A stretch of 64,000 bases of DNA from Gemmobacter sp. 24YEA27 (GTDB lineage Bacteria; Pseudomonadota; Alphaproteobacteria; Rhodobacterales; Rhodobacteraceae), in the NCBI RefSeq assembly GCF_030052995.1, contig NZ_JASJPW010000001.1, positions 2,842,001 through 2,906,000 of the forward strand, read 5' to 3'. The notes below the pieces were generated by a model. That model did no database searches. It had not been told where the DNA came from and was given only the letters and a program-made list of their open reading frames with translations. This document shows, in pieces, positions 36,498-45,224 of this stretch (position 1 is its first letter; each line of letters opens with the position of its first letter). The translations under genes and the position numbers were made by a program.

Positions 36498-37196
36498 ATG
36501 TCCGCCCCGATCAGCCTCTATTTCTGGCCCACGCCCAATGGCCATAAGATCGCCATCGCGCTTGAGGAACTCGGCCTGCCCTATGAGGTGAAGCTGATCG
36601 ATATCGGCAAGGGTGAACAGTTCGCGCCGGACTTCCTGGCGATTGCGCCGAACAACCGTATCCCGGCCATTGTCGATCCCGACGGCCCTGACGGCGCGCC
36701 GGTCTCCGTCTTCGAATCCGGTGCCATCCTGCAATATCTCGCCCGCAAAACCGGCAAGCTCTGCGGCAGCTCCGAACGCGAGAGGATCCAGGTCGAGGAA
36801 TGGCTGATGTGGCAGATGGGCGGCGTTGGCCCGATGGCAGGCCAGGCCAATCATTTCCTGCGCTATGCCCCGGAAATGGATCCGCCCCAGGTGCTGCCCT
36901 ATGCCCAGGACCGCTATCGCCGCGAGGTCGGGCGTCTTTACGGCGTGCTTGACCGCCGCCTCGCTGACCGCGCTTTCGTCGCCGGTGACAGCCTCTCCAT
37001 CGCCGATATCGCGATCTGGCCCTGGGCGCGCGCCTGGGAGAAACAGCAGCAGCAAATCGGCGACAAACCGCATTTCAAAGCCTGGCTTGACCGCCTCGCG
37101 GCGCGTCCGGCCTTTGCCAAAGGCATCGCGCTTGCCGCTGATGCAAGGCCCGCCACCCTCGACAAGACCGCCATCGAAAACCTCTACAAACGCTGA
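36498..37196 (+). CDS. Glutathione S-transferase family protein (YfcG/YghU-like)
   Basis: A 232-residue cytoplasmic protein. The thioredoxin-like N-terminal domain begins LYFWPTPNGHKIAIALEELG, with Thr-Pro-Asn in place of a catalytic Tyr/Ser/Cys, the feature of Nu-class (YfcG/YghU) enzymes that act as disulfide reductases. NNRIPAIVD is the cis-Pro loop and VFESGAILQYLA the glutathione gamma-Glu site; the helical C-terminal domain has LSIADIAIWPW. GCAGGA precedes the ATG at 36498 by seven bases; an in-frame ATG two codons earlier fits less well. Substrate unknown. Confidence 0.92.
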   Translation: MSAPISLYFWPTPNGHKIAIALEELGLPYEVKLIDIGKGEQFAPDFLAIAPNNRIPAIVDPDGPDGAPVSVFESGAILQYLARKTGKLCGSSERERIQVEEWLMWQMGGVGPMAGQANHFLRYAPEMDPPQVLPYAQDRYRREVGRLYGVLDRRLADRAFVAGDSLSIADIAIWPWARAWEKQQQQIGDKPHFKAWLDRLAARPAFAKGIALAADARPATLDKTAIENLYKR

Positions 37197-37203
37197 TGTA
37201 AAA

Positions 37204-37230
37204 AGGCCCGGGATCCATATCCCCGGGCCT
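37204..37230 (+). terminator. Intrinsic terminator of the GST gene
   Basis: AGGCCCGGG and CCCGGGCCT flank a nine-base loop seven bases past the stop, followed by a short pyrimidine stretch. Directly beyond it begins repeat copy C. Confidence 0.75.
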
Positions 37231-37233
37231 CCT

Positions 37234-37297
37234 TTCATCTGTCCATAAATATCCCGGGGGGAATGCCCTTCACGGGCATCGGGGGGCTGGCCCCCCG
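37234..37297. repeat. Palindromic intergenic repeat, copy C
   Basis: Starts TTCATCTGTCCATAAATATC, then CCGGGGGG, an inner stem ATGCCC-TTCAC-GGGCAT and an outer GGGGGG-CTGG-CCCCCC hairpin. It fills the gap between the convergent GST and yciB genes. Edge and plan match copies D and E, but the inner stem sequence differs. Confidence 0.8.
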
Positions 37298-37307
37298 CTC
37301 GCCGCTT

Positions 37308-37925
37308 TCAGCCCTCGCCGCGTTTTTCATCCTCGGGCTCAATCACATAGCGCCCCAGCATGGTGATCTGCACCATCAGGAACACGAAAAGCGCCGCCGG
37401 AAAGGCAAAGGTCTCCAGCGTCACCCAGGCCGCCTCCGACATATTTCGCCAGATCAGCTCATTCGCCACCGCCAGCAGCAGAAACACCAGCGCAAGCCGC
37501 CGCGTCAGGATCATCCAGCCCTCATGCTGCATCGGCAGCGCCGAGCCGAGCACCCATTCCAGCCAGCTCTGCCGGCGCAAAAGCCCGATCCCCAGCAGTG
37601 CAGCGAATGTCCCATAGACGAGCGTCGTCTTCATCTTGAAGAAGCTCGCATCGTTGAACCAGGCCGTCAGCCCGCCAAAGAAGATCACCACCAGCCCGGT
37701 AAAGACCTGCATCCGCGACAATTGCCCGGTCAGCAGCCAGAGCACCGCAATCGAGGCCAGCAGGATCGGCACAAACACCACCGCCGCCACGATGAACCCG
37801 GAATATTCCGTGCCGCCGATCAGATATGTCTCATCCTTGATCCACATATAGATCCCGAAAAAGAGCACCGTCGGCCCCAGCTCCAGCACCTGTTTCAGCA
37901 CAGGATTGATCGCTTTTTCTGCCAT
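37308..37925 (-). CDS. yciB: YciB/intracellular septation protein A family membrane protein
   Basis: A 205-residue integral membrane protein with five or six helices. Family signatures: LELGPTVLFFGIYM at the start, GGLTAWFNDASFFKMKTT in the middle (conserved F-D-F-K-P/K-T pattern) and NELIWRN near the end. YciB links to cell-envelope and division functions in E. coli. It lies 33 bases past the secreted protein gene and downstream of ftsY on the same strand, a plausible three-gene unit. Confidence 0.92.
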   Translation of the reverse strand: MAEKAINPVLKQVLELGPTVLFFGIYMWIKDETYLIGGTEYSGFIVAAVVFVPILLASIAVLWLLTGQLSRMQVFTGLVVIFFGGLTAWFNDASFFKMKTTLVYGTFAALLGIGLLRRQSWLEWVLGSALPMQHEGWMILTRRLALVFLLLAVANELIWRNMSEAAWVTLETFAFPAALFVFLMVQITMLGRYVIEPEDEKRGEG

Positions 37926-37958
37926 AGTCGCCTTCCACCTGCCGCGTCCGGCAACCGC

Positions 37959-38999
37959 TCAGCTGCGGTCACCCCGGCGCCAGTCGATATCAAACCGCGT
38001 GCCATCGAACAATGGCGCGAGCTCTTTCATCGTCTGCGGCAGTCCCGTCAGCGCAAAACGCGCGAACCGCGCCGCACCAAAACCGCTGGCAGAGCGGAAC
38101 TTCACCACCAGCTTGCCGCGCGGACCAGGCAGATCCGACAACAGCGCGGCCAGAGCGGCCCGGGACGGCGCCGGAAAGGCCGCATCCGGCAGCTGATTGA
38201 TCGCTGTGCGCAATTCCAGCTTTTTCTCAGCCACCAGCGCCGCGAAATCGGCCTCGCTGTGAACATCGCCATTGTCGGGTATATTGCTGACAAGAAGCGG
38301 CAGCATGACCTGCTCGAACAGACCGAAGCTCTTCACCTCAAGATCGAGCTCCGTCAGCGCCGCACTCATAACCGCCATCTGCGCGGTGCCGGGCGTCGAG
38401 AGATCAACATTCTTCAGCCGCGCCCCGAACCGGATGCGCGACGCCTCCCCAAAGGTCAGATCAAACCGGCTTATCTTCGCTTCTTTCTTCGACTTGTCCC
38501 AAGCCGCGGTCAGATCAAGCGTCATCGCACCGACCCGCGCCTGCGCGCCGAGCAGGTAATCTGTCCGCGCATCCCCCAGCTTACTGGCAAAGCGCATCCC
38601 AGCAGCCTCGACCACAAGATCGGCAGAAGGCATCTCGCCCTTGCGGTCCCAGGCAAGAAGGCTGCCAGAAATGATCACGCTATCGGCATAAAAATTCGGC
38701 GCATTTCGCCGATCGCCCCGGATCACAACCTCTTCAAAGGCGCAGCCACCATTCGTCCTGCTCTTTGAACCGGCGCTGAGCGTCAGCCCGCTGTTTTGCA
38801 ATGCAAGCTGGAAATCCGCCAGTGCCGCGGCACACTCATCGCCCGGGATTTCCTTCCCCTGCGCCTGCCCCGGCAGTTCCGCAAGCCCAAGCCAAAGTCC
38901 GATAAGCACAGGAAGCAGATATGAAGCGCTCAGTCGAGATCGGCGAAGCGCGGTCGCATCAGCAGCAGGTTTGCGACCAGAGAACACTTTGTAAAACAT
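37959..38999 (-). CDS. Exported protein of unknown function
   Basis: A 346-residue protein with a basic N-terminus and signal or anchor (about residues 24-45, LLPVLIGLWLGLAELPGQAQ). The mature part is beta-rich, with alternating patterns such as DLVVEAAGMRFASKLGD, GAMTLDLTAAWDKSKKEAK and FDLTFGEASRIRFGARLKNV, resembling lipid-transfer-like repeats in AsmA/DUF2125-type proteins, but I cannot assign a family. One cysteine pair (C58 and C88 approximately) could form a disulfide. The ATG at 38999 was preferred to a GTG two codons earlier. It lies between ftsY and yciB. Confidence 0.75.
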   Translation of the reverse strand: MFYKVFSGRKPAADATALRRSRLSASYLLPVLIGLWLGLAELPGQAQGKEIPGDECAAALADFQLALQNSGLTLSAGSKSRTNGGCAFEEVVIRGDRRNAPNFYADSVIISGSLLAWDRKGEMPSADLVVEAAGMRFASKLGDARTDYLLGAQARVGAMTLDLTAAWDKSKKEAKISRFDLTFGEASRIRFGARLKNVDLSTPGTAQMAVMSAALTELDLEVKSFGLFEQVMLPLLVSNIPDNGDVHSEADFAALVAEKKLELRTAINQLPDAAFPAPSRAALAALLSDLPGPRGKLVVKFRSASGFGAARFARFALTGLPQTMKELAPLFDGTRFDIDWRRGDRS

Positions 39000-39035
39000 C
39001 ACCACTATCCCGGTCTGGCGCCGCCGCGACCGGCG

Positions 39036-40271
39036 CTATTTCTCCAGCCCGACCAGCGCCCGGGCAAAGTCATCCGGATCGAAGGGAGAGAGATCGTCGA
39101 TCTGCTCGCCAACACCGATCGCATGGATGGGCAGGCCGAATTTATCGGCCAGCGCGACAAGCACACCGCCTTTTGCCGTGCCGTCAAGTTTGGTCATCAC
39201 GAGGCCTGAGACATCGGCAATTTTGCGGAAGATATCGACCTGGGTGATGGCGTTCTGCCCGGTGGTCGCATCCAGCACCAGAAGGGTATTATGCGGCGCG
39301 GTCGGGTCTTTTTTCTTCAGAACGCGCACGATTTTCGCCAGTTCCTCCATCAGATCCTGGCGGTTTTGCAGCCGGCCGGCGGTGTCGATCATCAAAAGAT
39401 CCGCGCCCTCCTCCTGCGCGCGGCCAAGCGCGTCAAAGGCGAGGCTTGCCGGGTCCGAGCCTTCGGGTGCGGTCAGAACCGGCACCCCGGCGCGCTCGCC
39501 CCAGACCTTCAGCTGTTCTACCGCCGCTGCGCGGAACGTGTCGCCCGCCGCGATCACCACTGTCTTGCCTGCCGCGCGGAACTGGCTTGCAAGCTTGCCG
39601 ATGGTCGTCGTCTTGCCAGAGCCATTCACGCCCACCACCAGCACAACCTGGGGCTTTTTCGCATAAAGCGGCAGCGGTTTCGCGACCGGCGTCATGATCC
39701 GCGCGACCTCACCGGCAAGGGCCTCTTTCAGCTCGCGGGTCGAAACCTTCCGGCCAAAGCGCCCCTCGGCGATATTGGCAGTCACCCGCACCGCCGTATC
39801 CACGCCCAGATCTGTCTGGATCAGCAATTCCTCAAGGCTTTCAAGCATCTGATCATCAAGCACCCGGCGCGGCTCTGCCGCCTCGCCCCTGCCGAAAAGA
39901 CGCCCGAGAAGGCCAGGTTTTGCAGGCTCTGCAGCCGCTTGCGGCACCACAGGAACCAGCGCAGGAACCACCTCTGCGGCCGGGCTGACAGGGACCGGCG
40001 GCGCGATATCCACCGGCGCCGCGCGCTCAGGTGCATCCGGTGCGTGTTTTGGCGAAATGGCCTCCGCCTGGGGAAGGCCGGTCGCGGCAGCTGCCGGTTG
40101 CTGCTCCTCTCCACCCGCGGCCCCTTCAGTCTGACCCTGGCACGCATCTCCCGCATCCGCGTGATCCGCACCTTCCTGGACCGCCCCGTCCTGAACAAGG
40201 GCATCAAGCCCCTCGCCGATCTTGTCGGATGAGCGGAACAGCCGGTCCTTGAGCTTGCGGAAGATCGACAT
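39036..40271 (-). CDS. ftsY: Signal recognition particle receptor FtsY
   Basis: SRP GTPase docking ribosome-nascent chains at the inner membrane. After MSIFRKLKDRLFRSSDKIG comes an acidic, then Pro/Ala-rich linker (20-120). The N domain follows (130-200) and the G domain with G1 GVNGSGKTT (214-222), TFRAAA, G3 DTAGR (296-300) and G4 TKLDG (360-364). 411 residues. GAAGGG precedes the ATG at 40271; upstream extension to 40406 is unlikely. Confidence 0.96.
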   Translation of the reverse strand: MSIFRKLKDRLFRSSDKIGEGLDALVQDGAVQEGADHADAGDACQGQTEGAAGGEEQQPAAAATGLPQAEAISPKHAPDAPERAAPVDIAPPVPVSPAAEVVPALVPVVPQAAAEPAKPGLLGRLFGRGEAAEPRRVLDDQMLESLEELLIQTDLGVDTAVRVTANIAEGRFGRKVSTRELKEALAGEVARIMTPVAKPLPLYAKKPQVVLVVGVNGSGKTTTIGKLASQFRAAGKTVVIAAGDTFRAAAVEQLKVWGERAGVPVLTAPEGSDPASLAFDALGRAQEEGADLLMIDTAGRLQNRQDLMEELAKIVRVLKKKDPTAPHNTLLVLDATTGQNAITQVDIFRKIADVSGLVMTKLDGTAKGGVLVALADKFGLPIHAIGVGEQIDDLSPFDPDDFARALVGLEK

Positions 40272-40453
40272 GGCAAAACCCTTCATTCTGTCGTGTTTTA
40301 CCTGGTCATTTTGACCTGTGAAGTAAAGGGCATTGGGTCTGCGCCAGACAGTCCTGGCCCTGGTAACCTTCGCGCCCGCCTGTCGCCCCCGCCTGGCCCG
40401 CGACACGGCGCGGCCTTTTCCCTGCCCGGGTTTCGTGCTTCGGTGCCGCTATC

Positions 40454-41564
40454 ATGTCTGACCCCGATCTCCTCTCGCCCCCTGCGGCGCCGATCCCGAT
40501 GCTGGCCTTCGCCCTGGCCGCCGCGACGCCGGTGCCGCTTCTGGTCATTGGCGCCTTCATGGGCGGGGCCTGGCTCTGGGCCGGGTTCCTTTACATGGCA
40601 GTTCTGTCGGTGCTGCTTGATCAGCTGATCCCCTGGGTCGCGGGCGCGGGCGAAGAGGGCCAGGAGTTTCCCGGCGCCGATGCGCTTCTGGCCGGGATCG
40701 GTTTGTCAGCTCTCGTGCTGCTGCCGGTGGCGGTCTGGGCAGTTGCCGGAGCTTCCGGCCTTTCCGCCGGCCAGCGGCTGCTCATGTTCTTCGGATCGGG
40801 CTTCTGGCTCGGTCAGGTCGGCCATCCGGCGGCGCATGAGCTGATCCACCGGACCAGACGCCCGCTTTTCCGTCTTGGTCAGGCCTTTTACGCCGCGATC
40901 CTCTTCGGCCAGCATGCCTCGGCGCATCGCCTGGTGCATCACCGCTTTGTCGCGACCGACCAGGACCCGAATTCCGCCCGCGAAGGCGAGAGCTTTTACC
41001 GCTTTGCCCCCGCGCGCCTGGATCTGGTCATTCCGTCTGGGGCGGCAGGCGGAAAGCGATCTGCGCGCAAGGGCGCGTTCGCGTCAGGGCCTGCATCCTT
41101 ACGCGATCTATGCGCTTGGCGGTCTGATCGCGATGAGCCTGGCCTTTGCGGTCGCAGGCCTTGCCGGGATCCTCGCATGGCTCCTCCTGGGGGTTCATGC
41201 CCAGATGCAGATCCTCGTCTCGGATTATGTGCAGCATTACGGGCTCAGACGCCGCATCCTCGAAAATGGCCGGCCAGAGCCGGTCGGGCCGCGCCACAGC
41301 TGGAACACCGCGCATTGGTTCAGCTCGGCCATGATGCTGAACGCGCCGCGCCATTCTGACCATCACGCCCATCCCACGCGCCCCTGGCCCGCTTTGCGCC
41401 TGCCCGAGGCCGATGAGGCGCCGCGCCTGCCCTGGCCGCTGCCAGTGGCCTGCACGCTTGCCTTCCTGCCCCGCACCTGGGCGCGGGCCATCCGGCCGCA
41501 TCTGAAACGCTGGCGCCAAAGCGATACGGGGCCCGGGGCAAATCCCGGGGTAACAGATGCCTGA
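40454..41564 (+). pseudogene. alkB: Alkane 1-monooxygenase (AlkB-like), interrupted by a +1 frameshift
   Basis: Membrane di-iron hydroxylase acting on medium-chain alkanes or related chains with rubredoxin. The first frame (40454 to about 41010) has HELIH (128-132) and HRLVHHRFVATDQDP (158-172). The second frame (about 41010-41564) has DYVQHYGLRRR and the third histidine box RHSDHHAHPTRPW. The frames join cleanly if one C is removed from the five-C run at 41007-41011, restoring FAPRAW. All histidine boxes are intact across the join, so this is either a very recent loss, a slippage-prone tract, or a sequencing error. No rubredoxin gene nearby. It diverges from ftsY. Confidence 0.85.
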
Positions 41565-41658
41565 CTGGCATATTCCGCGAGCCTCTGGCAGGTTTCGCCC
41601 CAGGACGGACCCGGCCCGGCAGATCCCCCCGCCGCCAGACTGCGCTAAAGGAGTTCAG

Positions 41659-42093
41659 ATGCGTCTCACCCCTGCCCTTTCCCGCAGCCTCGGGCTCGTT
41701 TTCGGGATCGCCTTATTCCAGGGCGTCGCTCAGCCGGGCGCGGCTGACACGGTCACCCCCATGACTGCGGCGGAATTCGACGCCTATGTCGAGGGCAAGA
41801 CCCTCACCTGGTCGCAATATGGTTCGATCTTCGGGATCGAGGAATATCTGCCCAATCGCAAGGTGCGCTGGAAGACCTCGCCCGATGAATGCCAGTATGG
41901 CAGCTGGTTTGAACGTGAGGGCCTGATCTGCTTTGTCTATGAATACGGGGTTGGCGAGCATTGCTGGACCTTCTGGACCGAAGGGGACGAGCTTCGCGCG
42001 CTGTCGGCCAATGGCTTTGAGGGATCAGAACTGACCGTGATCAACGAAACGCCGGAGCCGCTGGCCTGCCCCGCGCCGGATGTGGGGGTGTAA
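41659..42093 (+). CDS. Small exported protein with conserved cysteines (paralogue 1)
   Basis: 144 residues, AAAGGAG before the ATG, signal peptide about 1-29 (ends PGAAD). The mature part reads FDAYVEGKTLTWSQYGSIFG, EEYLPNRKVRWKTS, ECQYGSW, GLICFVYEYG and EHCWTFW. The same order of motifs (FDA...GKT, YG.E..L, V.W, C..GSW, ICF.YE, CWT) recurs in the next gene, so the two are tandem paralogues. Conserved cysteines may form disulfides in the periplasm. Function unknown. Confidence 0.8.
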   Translation: MRLTPALSRSLGLVFGIALFQGVAQPGAADTVTPMTAAEFDAYVEGKTLTWSQYGSIFGIEEYLPNRKVRWKTSPDECQYGSWFEREGLICFVYEYGVGEHCWTFWTEGDELRALSANGFEGSELTVINETPEPLACPAPDVGV

Positions 42094-42094
42094 A

Positions 42095-42604
42095 ATGACG
42101 ACAACAATCCGTGGCATGACGCCTTTTCTGGCCGTCCTGGCCCTGCTGGCCGCCCCGGTCATGGCCCAGGATGGGGGTGCACAGCAATTTCAGTCGCCGC
42201 CCCAGGCCGAGTTCGGCGATGAGGCGCCCGAAGGTCTGCCCGATACCGCCCCTGAGGCCGGCTCTGACCCCGCGCTCGACGCGGCGCAGTTTGATGCGCT
42301 GACCCGGGGCAAGACCTTCGACACCTATGATTCCGAGAGCGGCCTTTACGGCGTCGAAAGCTTCCTCTCCGGTCAGAGGGTGATCTGGCGTGACGCCGAA
42401 CGCTGCATGCATGGCAGCTGGGACCAGGTCGGCGACAACATCTGCTTCCTTTACGAGGACAAGCCAGATCAGCCGGTCTGCTGGACCTATCATGACCGCG
42501 CCGGCTGGATTCTCGGGCGCTATGAGGGACTTTATGAGCTGCCGCCGATCATGCTCTACCCCGCCCAGGGGCCGATCTCCTGCCAGTCCTATCTGGGCGC
42601 CTGA
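42095..42604 (+). CDS. Small exported protein with conserved cysteines (paralogue 2)
   Basis: 169 residues; starts one base past the previous stop (42093), so translation is probably coupled. Signal peptide 1-24 (ends PVMAQ), then a Pro/Glu/Asp-rich spacer (25-65) that the upstream paralogue lacks. The shared domain follows with FDALTRGKTFDTYD, YGVESFLSGQRVIW, RCMHGSW, NICFLYED, VCWTYHD and a C-terminal PISCQSYLG. The same domain pattern as paralogue 1 shows local duplication. Function unknown. Confidence 0.8.
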   Translation: MTTTIRGMTPFLAVLALLAAPVMAQDGGAQQFQSPPQAEFGDEAPEGLPDTAPEAGSDPALDAAQFDALTRGKTFDTYDSESGLYGVESFLSGQRVIWRDAERCMHGSWDQVGDNICFLYEDKPDQPVCWTYHDRAGWILGRYEGLYELPPIMLYPAQGPISCQSYLGA

Positions 42605-42631
42605 TCTGGCCTGAAGCAAAGGCGGGGGCGC

Positions 42632-44272
42632 TCAGAAAAGCGATCCCTGACCGCCGCCTTCCGGGCCATCCCCGCGCGGTTTCGCCGGTTTTACCGGTCT
42701 GGCCGGGGCGGCTGGGGACGGAACCGGCGCCGGACGATCTGTCGTACCCGACCCTGACGGCCCCGCAGGCGTGAACCTGCCGGCAGCGAATTCGATTTCA
42801 AGATGGGCGGCCTGTCGCGCCGCCTCGACGCTGGTCACGACGTGGCCATCGCCCCAGACCACCGCAAAGCCGCGTTTCAGGGTCTCGCTGTAACCAAGGC
42901 TCTGGCGGGTCCGATCCAGCCGTTCCAGCGCCTCGCGTGCGCGGGCGATGCGCTGGCCCGGCACGGCATCAAGACGTAAAGCAACCCCTTCAAGCCGCTG
43001 GCGCTGTTCGGAAATCCGCCGCGCTGCATCCTGGGTCAGCCGCATCAGTGCCGGCTCCAGCCGCGAGGACCATTGTGCCAGCTGCATCTGGGCGCGCTCA
43101 TACCGGCGGGCAAACCGCGCCTCCAGCGCATCGCCGCGATTGGCCACCGCGGCACGCCGCTCGCGCACATAGCCCAGCAGGAGCCCCGGCTGCACCCGCC
43201 CGGCCACCCGCGCAAAATCGCCGCGCCGGCGCGCCACCATCAGCCCAAGCGCACCGCCAAGCCGCCCCGCCGCATGATCGAGCCGCTGTGACGCAAGACC
43301 CGTCAGCGCCTCGGGGCGCGGCAGGGCGCGGGAAAGATCGCTCAGACGCTGCCGCTTTCGCTCGGCCGATTGCAGGGTCGAACGCAGAAGCCGCGACGAC
43401 AGCCCGTCGAGGCCCGCGATCAGCTCAAGGCGCACCGGAACCGCCAGCTCTGCCGCAGCGGTCGGCGTCGGGGCGCGCAGATCGGCGGCATAGTCGATCA
43501 GTGTCGTGTCGGTCTCATGCCCCACCGCCGAGATCAGCGGAATCCGGCTTTCCGCCGCCGCGCGGACCACAATCTCCTCATTAAAGCCCCAGAGATCTTC
43601 GAGCGAGCCGCCGCCCCGCGCCACGATGATCAGATCCGGGCGCGGGATCGGCCCGCCGGGCGTCAGCGCGTTAAACCCCCGGATCGCCGCTGCAACCTCG
43701 GGGGCGCAGCGTTCGCCCTGCACGGCCACCGGCCAGATCAGCACATGGCGCGGAAAGCGGTCGCGGAGCCGGTGCAGAATGTCGCGGATCACCGCGCCCG
43801 AAGGCGAGGTGACCACCCCGATCACGCCCGGGAGCCAGGGGATCGGCTTTTTACGGGCCGGGTCGAACAGGCCCTCGGCCTGCAACATGGCGCGGCGTTT
43901 TTCCAGCATCGCCATCAGCGCGCCGGCCCCGGCGGGGGCAATATCGTCGATGATCAGCTGATATTTCGACTGGCCCGGAAAGGTGGTCATCCGCCCGGTG
44001 GCGATCACCTCCATCCCCTCTTCGGGCCGGACCGTCAGCCGCCCCGCCTGGCCCTTCCAGGTGATGGCCGCGATGACCGAACGGTCATCCTTCAGGTCGT
44101 AATAGAGATGGCCCGAGGCCGGGCGCGACACCCGACCGATCTCGCCGCGCACCCGGACCATGCCGAATTCGCCCTCGATCACCCGTTTTACCGCGCCCGA
44201 AAGCTCGGAGACGGTGAATTCCGGGCTGTTGCTCGCGCCCTGGCCGGGCTCGCTGTCATCGAAAAGTTCCAT
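42632..44272 (-). CDS. xseA: Exodeoxyribonuclease VII large subunit
   Basis: Degrades single-stranded DNA with XseB. The N-terminal OB domain (about 15-120: FTVSELSGAVKRVIEGEFG, VRGEIGRVSRPASGHLYYDLKD) binds DNA. The catalytic domain has PWLPGVIGVVTSPSGAVIRD, ARGGGSLEDLWGFNEE and SAVGHETDTTLIDYAADLRAPTPTA, quoted here in parts of the well-known motifs. A long coiled coil follows, then a Pro-rich tail. 546 residues, longer than E. coli (456) mainly through the tail and coiled coil. The ATG at 44272 lacks a clear ribosome site. xseB is not adjacent. Confidence 0.95.
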   Translation of the reverse strand: MELFDDSEPGQGASNSPEFTVSELSGAVKRVIEGEFGMVRVRGEIGRVSRPASGHLYYDLKDDRSVIAAITWKGQAGRLTVRPEEGMEVIATGRMTTFPGQSKYQLIIDDIAPAGAGALMAMLEKRRAMLQAEGLFDPARKKPIPWLPGVIGVVTSPSGAVIRDILHRLRDRFPRHVLIWPVAVQGERCAPEVAAAIRGFNALTPGGPIPRPDLIIVARGGGSLEDLWGFNEEIVVRAAAESRIPLISAVGHETDTTLIDYAADLRAPTPTAAAELAVPVRLELIAGLDGLSSRLLRSTLQSAERKRQRLSDLSRALPRPEALTGLASQRLDHAAGRLGGALGLMVARRRGDFARVAGRVQPGLLLGYVRERRAAVANRGDALEARFARRYERAQMQLAQWSSRLEPALMRLTQDAARRISEQRQRLEGVALRLDAVPGQRIARAREALERLDRTRQSLGYSETLKRGFAVVWGDGHVVTSVEAARQAAHLEIEFAAGRFTPAGPSGSGTTDRPAPVPSPAAPARPVKPAKPRGDGPEGGGQGSLF

Positions 44273-44330
44273 ACGGGCAGTTTTGCCCTGCCCCGCGCCG
44301 CAGCGCAACAGGCCCCGTCACTCTGGCCGG

Positions 44331-44537
44331 TCAGAGCCGTCGCCCGAGCCGCGCCGCCTTCTTCGCCCTGTCCGAAAGTTCGCGCATCCTGCGGGCATTT
44401 TCGCGCTCCTCCGGCGTCAGCTCCGCCTCGTTTTTGCCGCGCCGCGCTGCGTAATCGGTCGCCGAGCGGATGCCCCTGTTCACCGCTTTGCGCAGGAACA
44501 TGTTCACAAGCATATTGATCAGCCGGTTCAGATCCAT
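44331..44537 (-). CDS. Small basic cytoplasmic protein, 68 aa
   Basis: Preceded by a strong AGGAGG five bases from the ATG. Starts MDLNRLINMLVNMFLRKAVN and continues with an Arg/Lys/Glu-rich helical tail (LTPEERENARRMRELSDRA). No known domain. It sits between scpB and xseA on the same strand with gaps of 42 and 58 bases, probably in the same transcript. Function unknown. Confidence 0.7.
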   Translation of the reverse strand: MDLNRLINMLVNMFLRKAVNRGIRSATDYAARRGKNEAELTPEERENARRMRELSDRAKKAARLGRRL

Positions 44538-44579
44538 CTCATCCTCCTCGGGTTGGCGCAGCCCGGGCCTTCGGCAGGC

Positions 44580-45224
44580 TCAGTCCTCGAACAGCTCGCT
44601 CTGGCCGCTTTGCGCTTCATCTTCATCATCATCACGCGGCTGATCGAGGCCCGGCATCGGGCGGTTTTCAAGCAGCCCGGCCGAGCGCAGCTCTTTGAGC
44701 CCCGGCAGATCGCGCGCGGATTCGAGACCGAAGTGATCGAGGAACCCTTCGGTCACCACAAACGTCACTGGCCGCCCCGGCGTCATGCGGCGCCGGCCAA
44801 AGCGGATCCATTCCATCTCCATCAACTGATCGACCGTGCCACGCGACACGGCAACGCCGCGGATTTCCTCGATTTCCGCCCGGGTTACCGGCTGGTGATA
44901 GGCGATGATCGCCAGCGTCTCGATCGCCGCGCGCGACAGTTTTCGGGTCTCGACCTGTTCGCGCACCATCAGATGGCCCAGATCTCCTGCGGTGCGAAAG
45001 GCCCAGGCATCCCCCACCCGGGCCAGATGCACGCCGCGCCCCTCATAGCGTTTGCGCAGATAGGCCAGCGCCTCGGCCGGATCGCAGCCATGCGGCATGC
45101 GTTTAACCAGTTCCGTCACCGTCATCGGCTCGGTCGCGGCAAAGAGCATGGCCTCGACCATACGCTCCTGCTCGCCCATGGGCGGTGCGTCGAAAAGGCT
45201 TTGTTCTTCCGGCTCGCGGCTCAT
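44580..45224 (-). CDS. scpB: Segregation and condensation protein B
   Basis: Winged-helix subunit of the SMC-ScpAB condensin complex. 214 residues. Family signatures: EAMLFAATEPMTVTEL (24-39), TAGDLGHLMVRE, LSRAAIETLAIIAYHQPVTR and EEIRGVAVSRGTVDQLME, then an acidic tail. Its start overlaps the stop of scpA by four bases (ATGA), showing translational coupling. Confidence 0.96.
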   Translation of the reverse strand: MSREPEEQSLFDAPPMGEQERMVEAMLFAATEPMTVTELVKRMPHGCDPAEALAYLRKRYEGRGVHLARVGDAWAFRTAGDLGHLMVREQVETRKLSRAAIETLAIIAYHQPVTRAEIEEIRGVAVSRGTVDQLMEMEWIRFGRRRMTPGRPVTFVVTEGFLDHFGLESARDLPGLKELRSAGLLENRPMPGLDQPRDDDEDEAQSGQSELFED

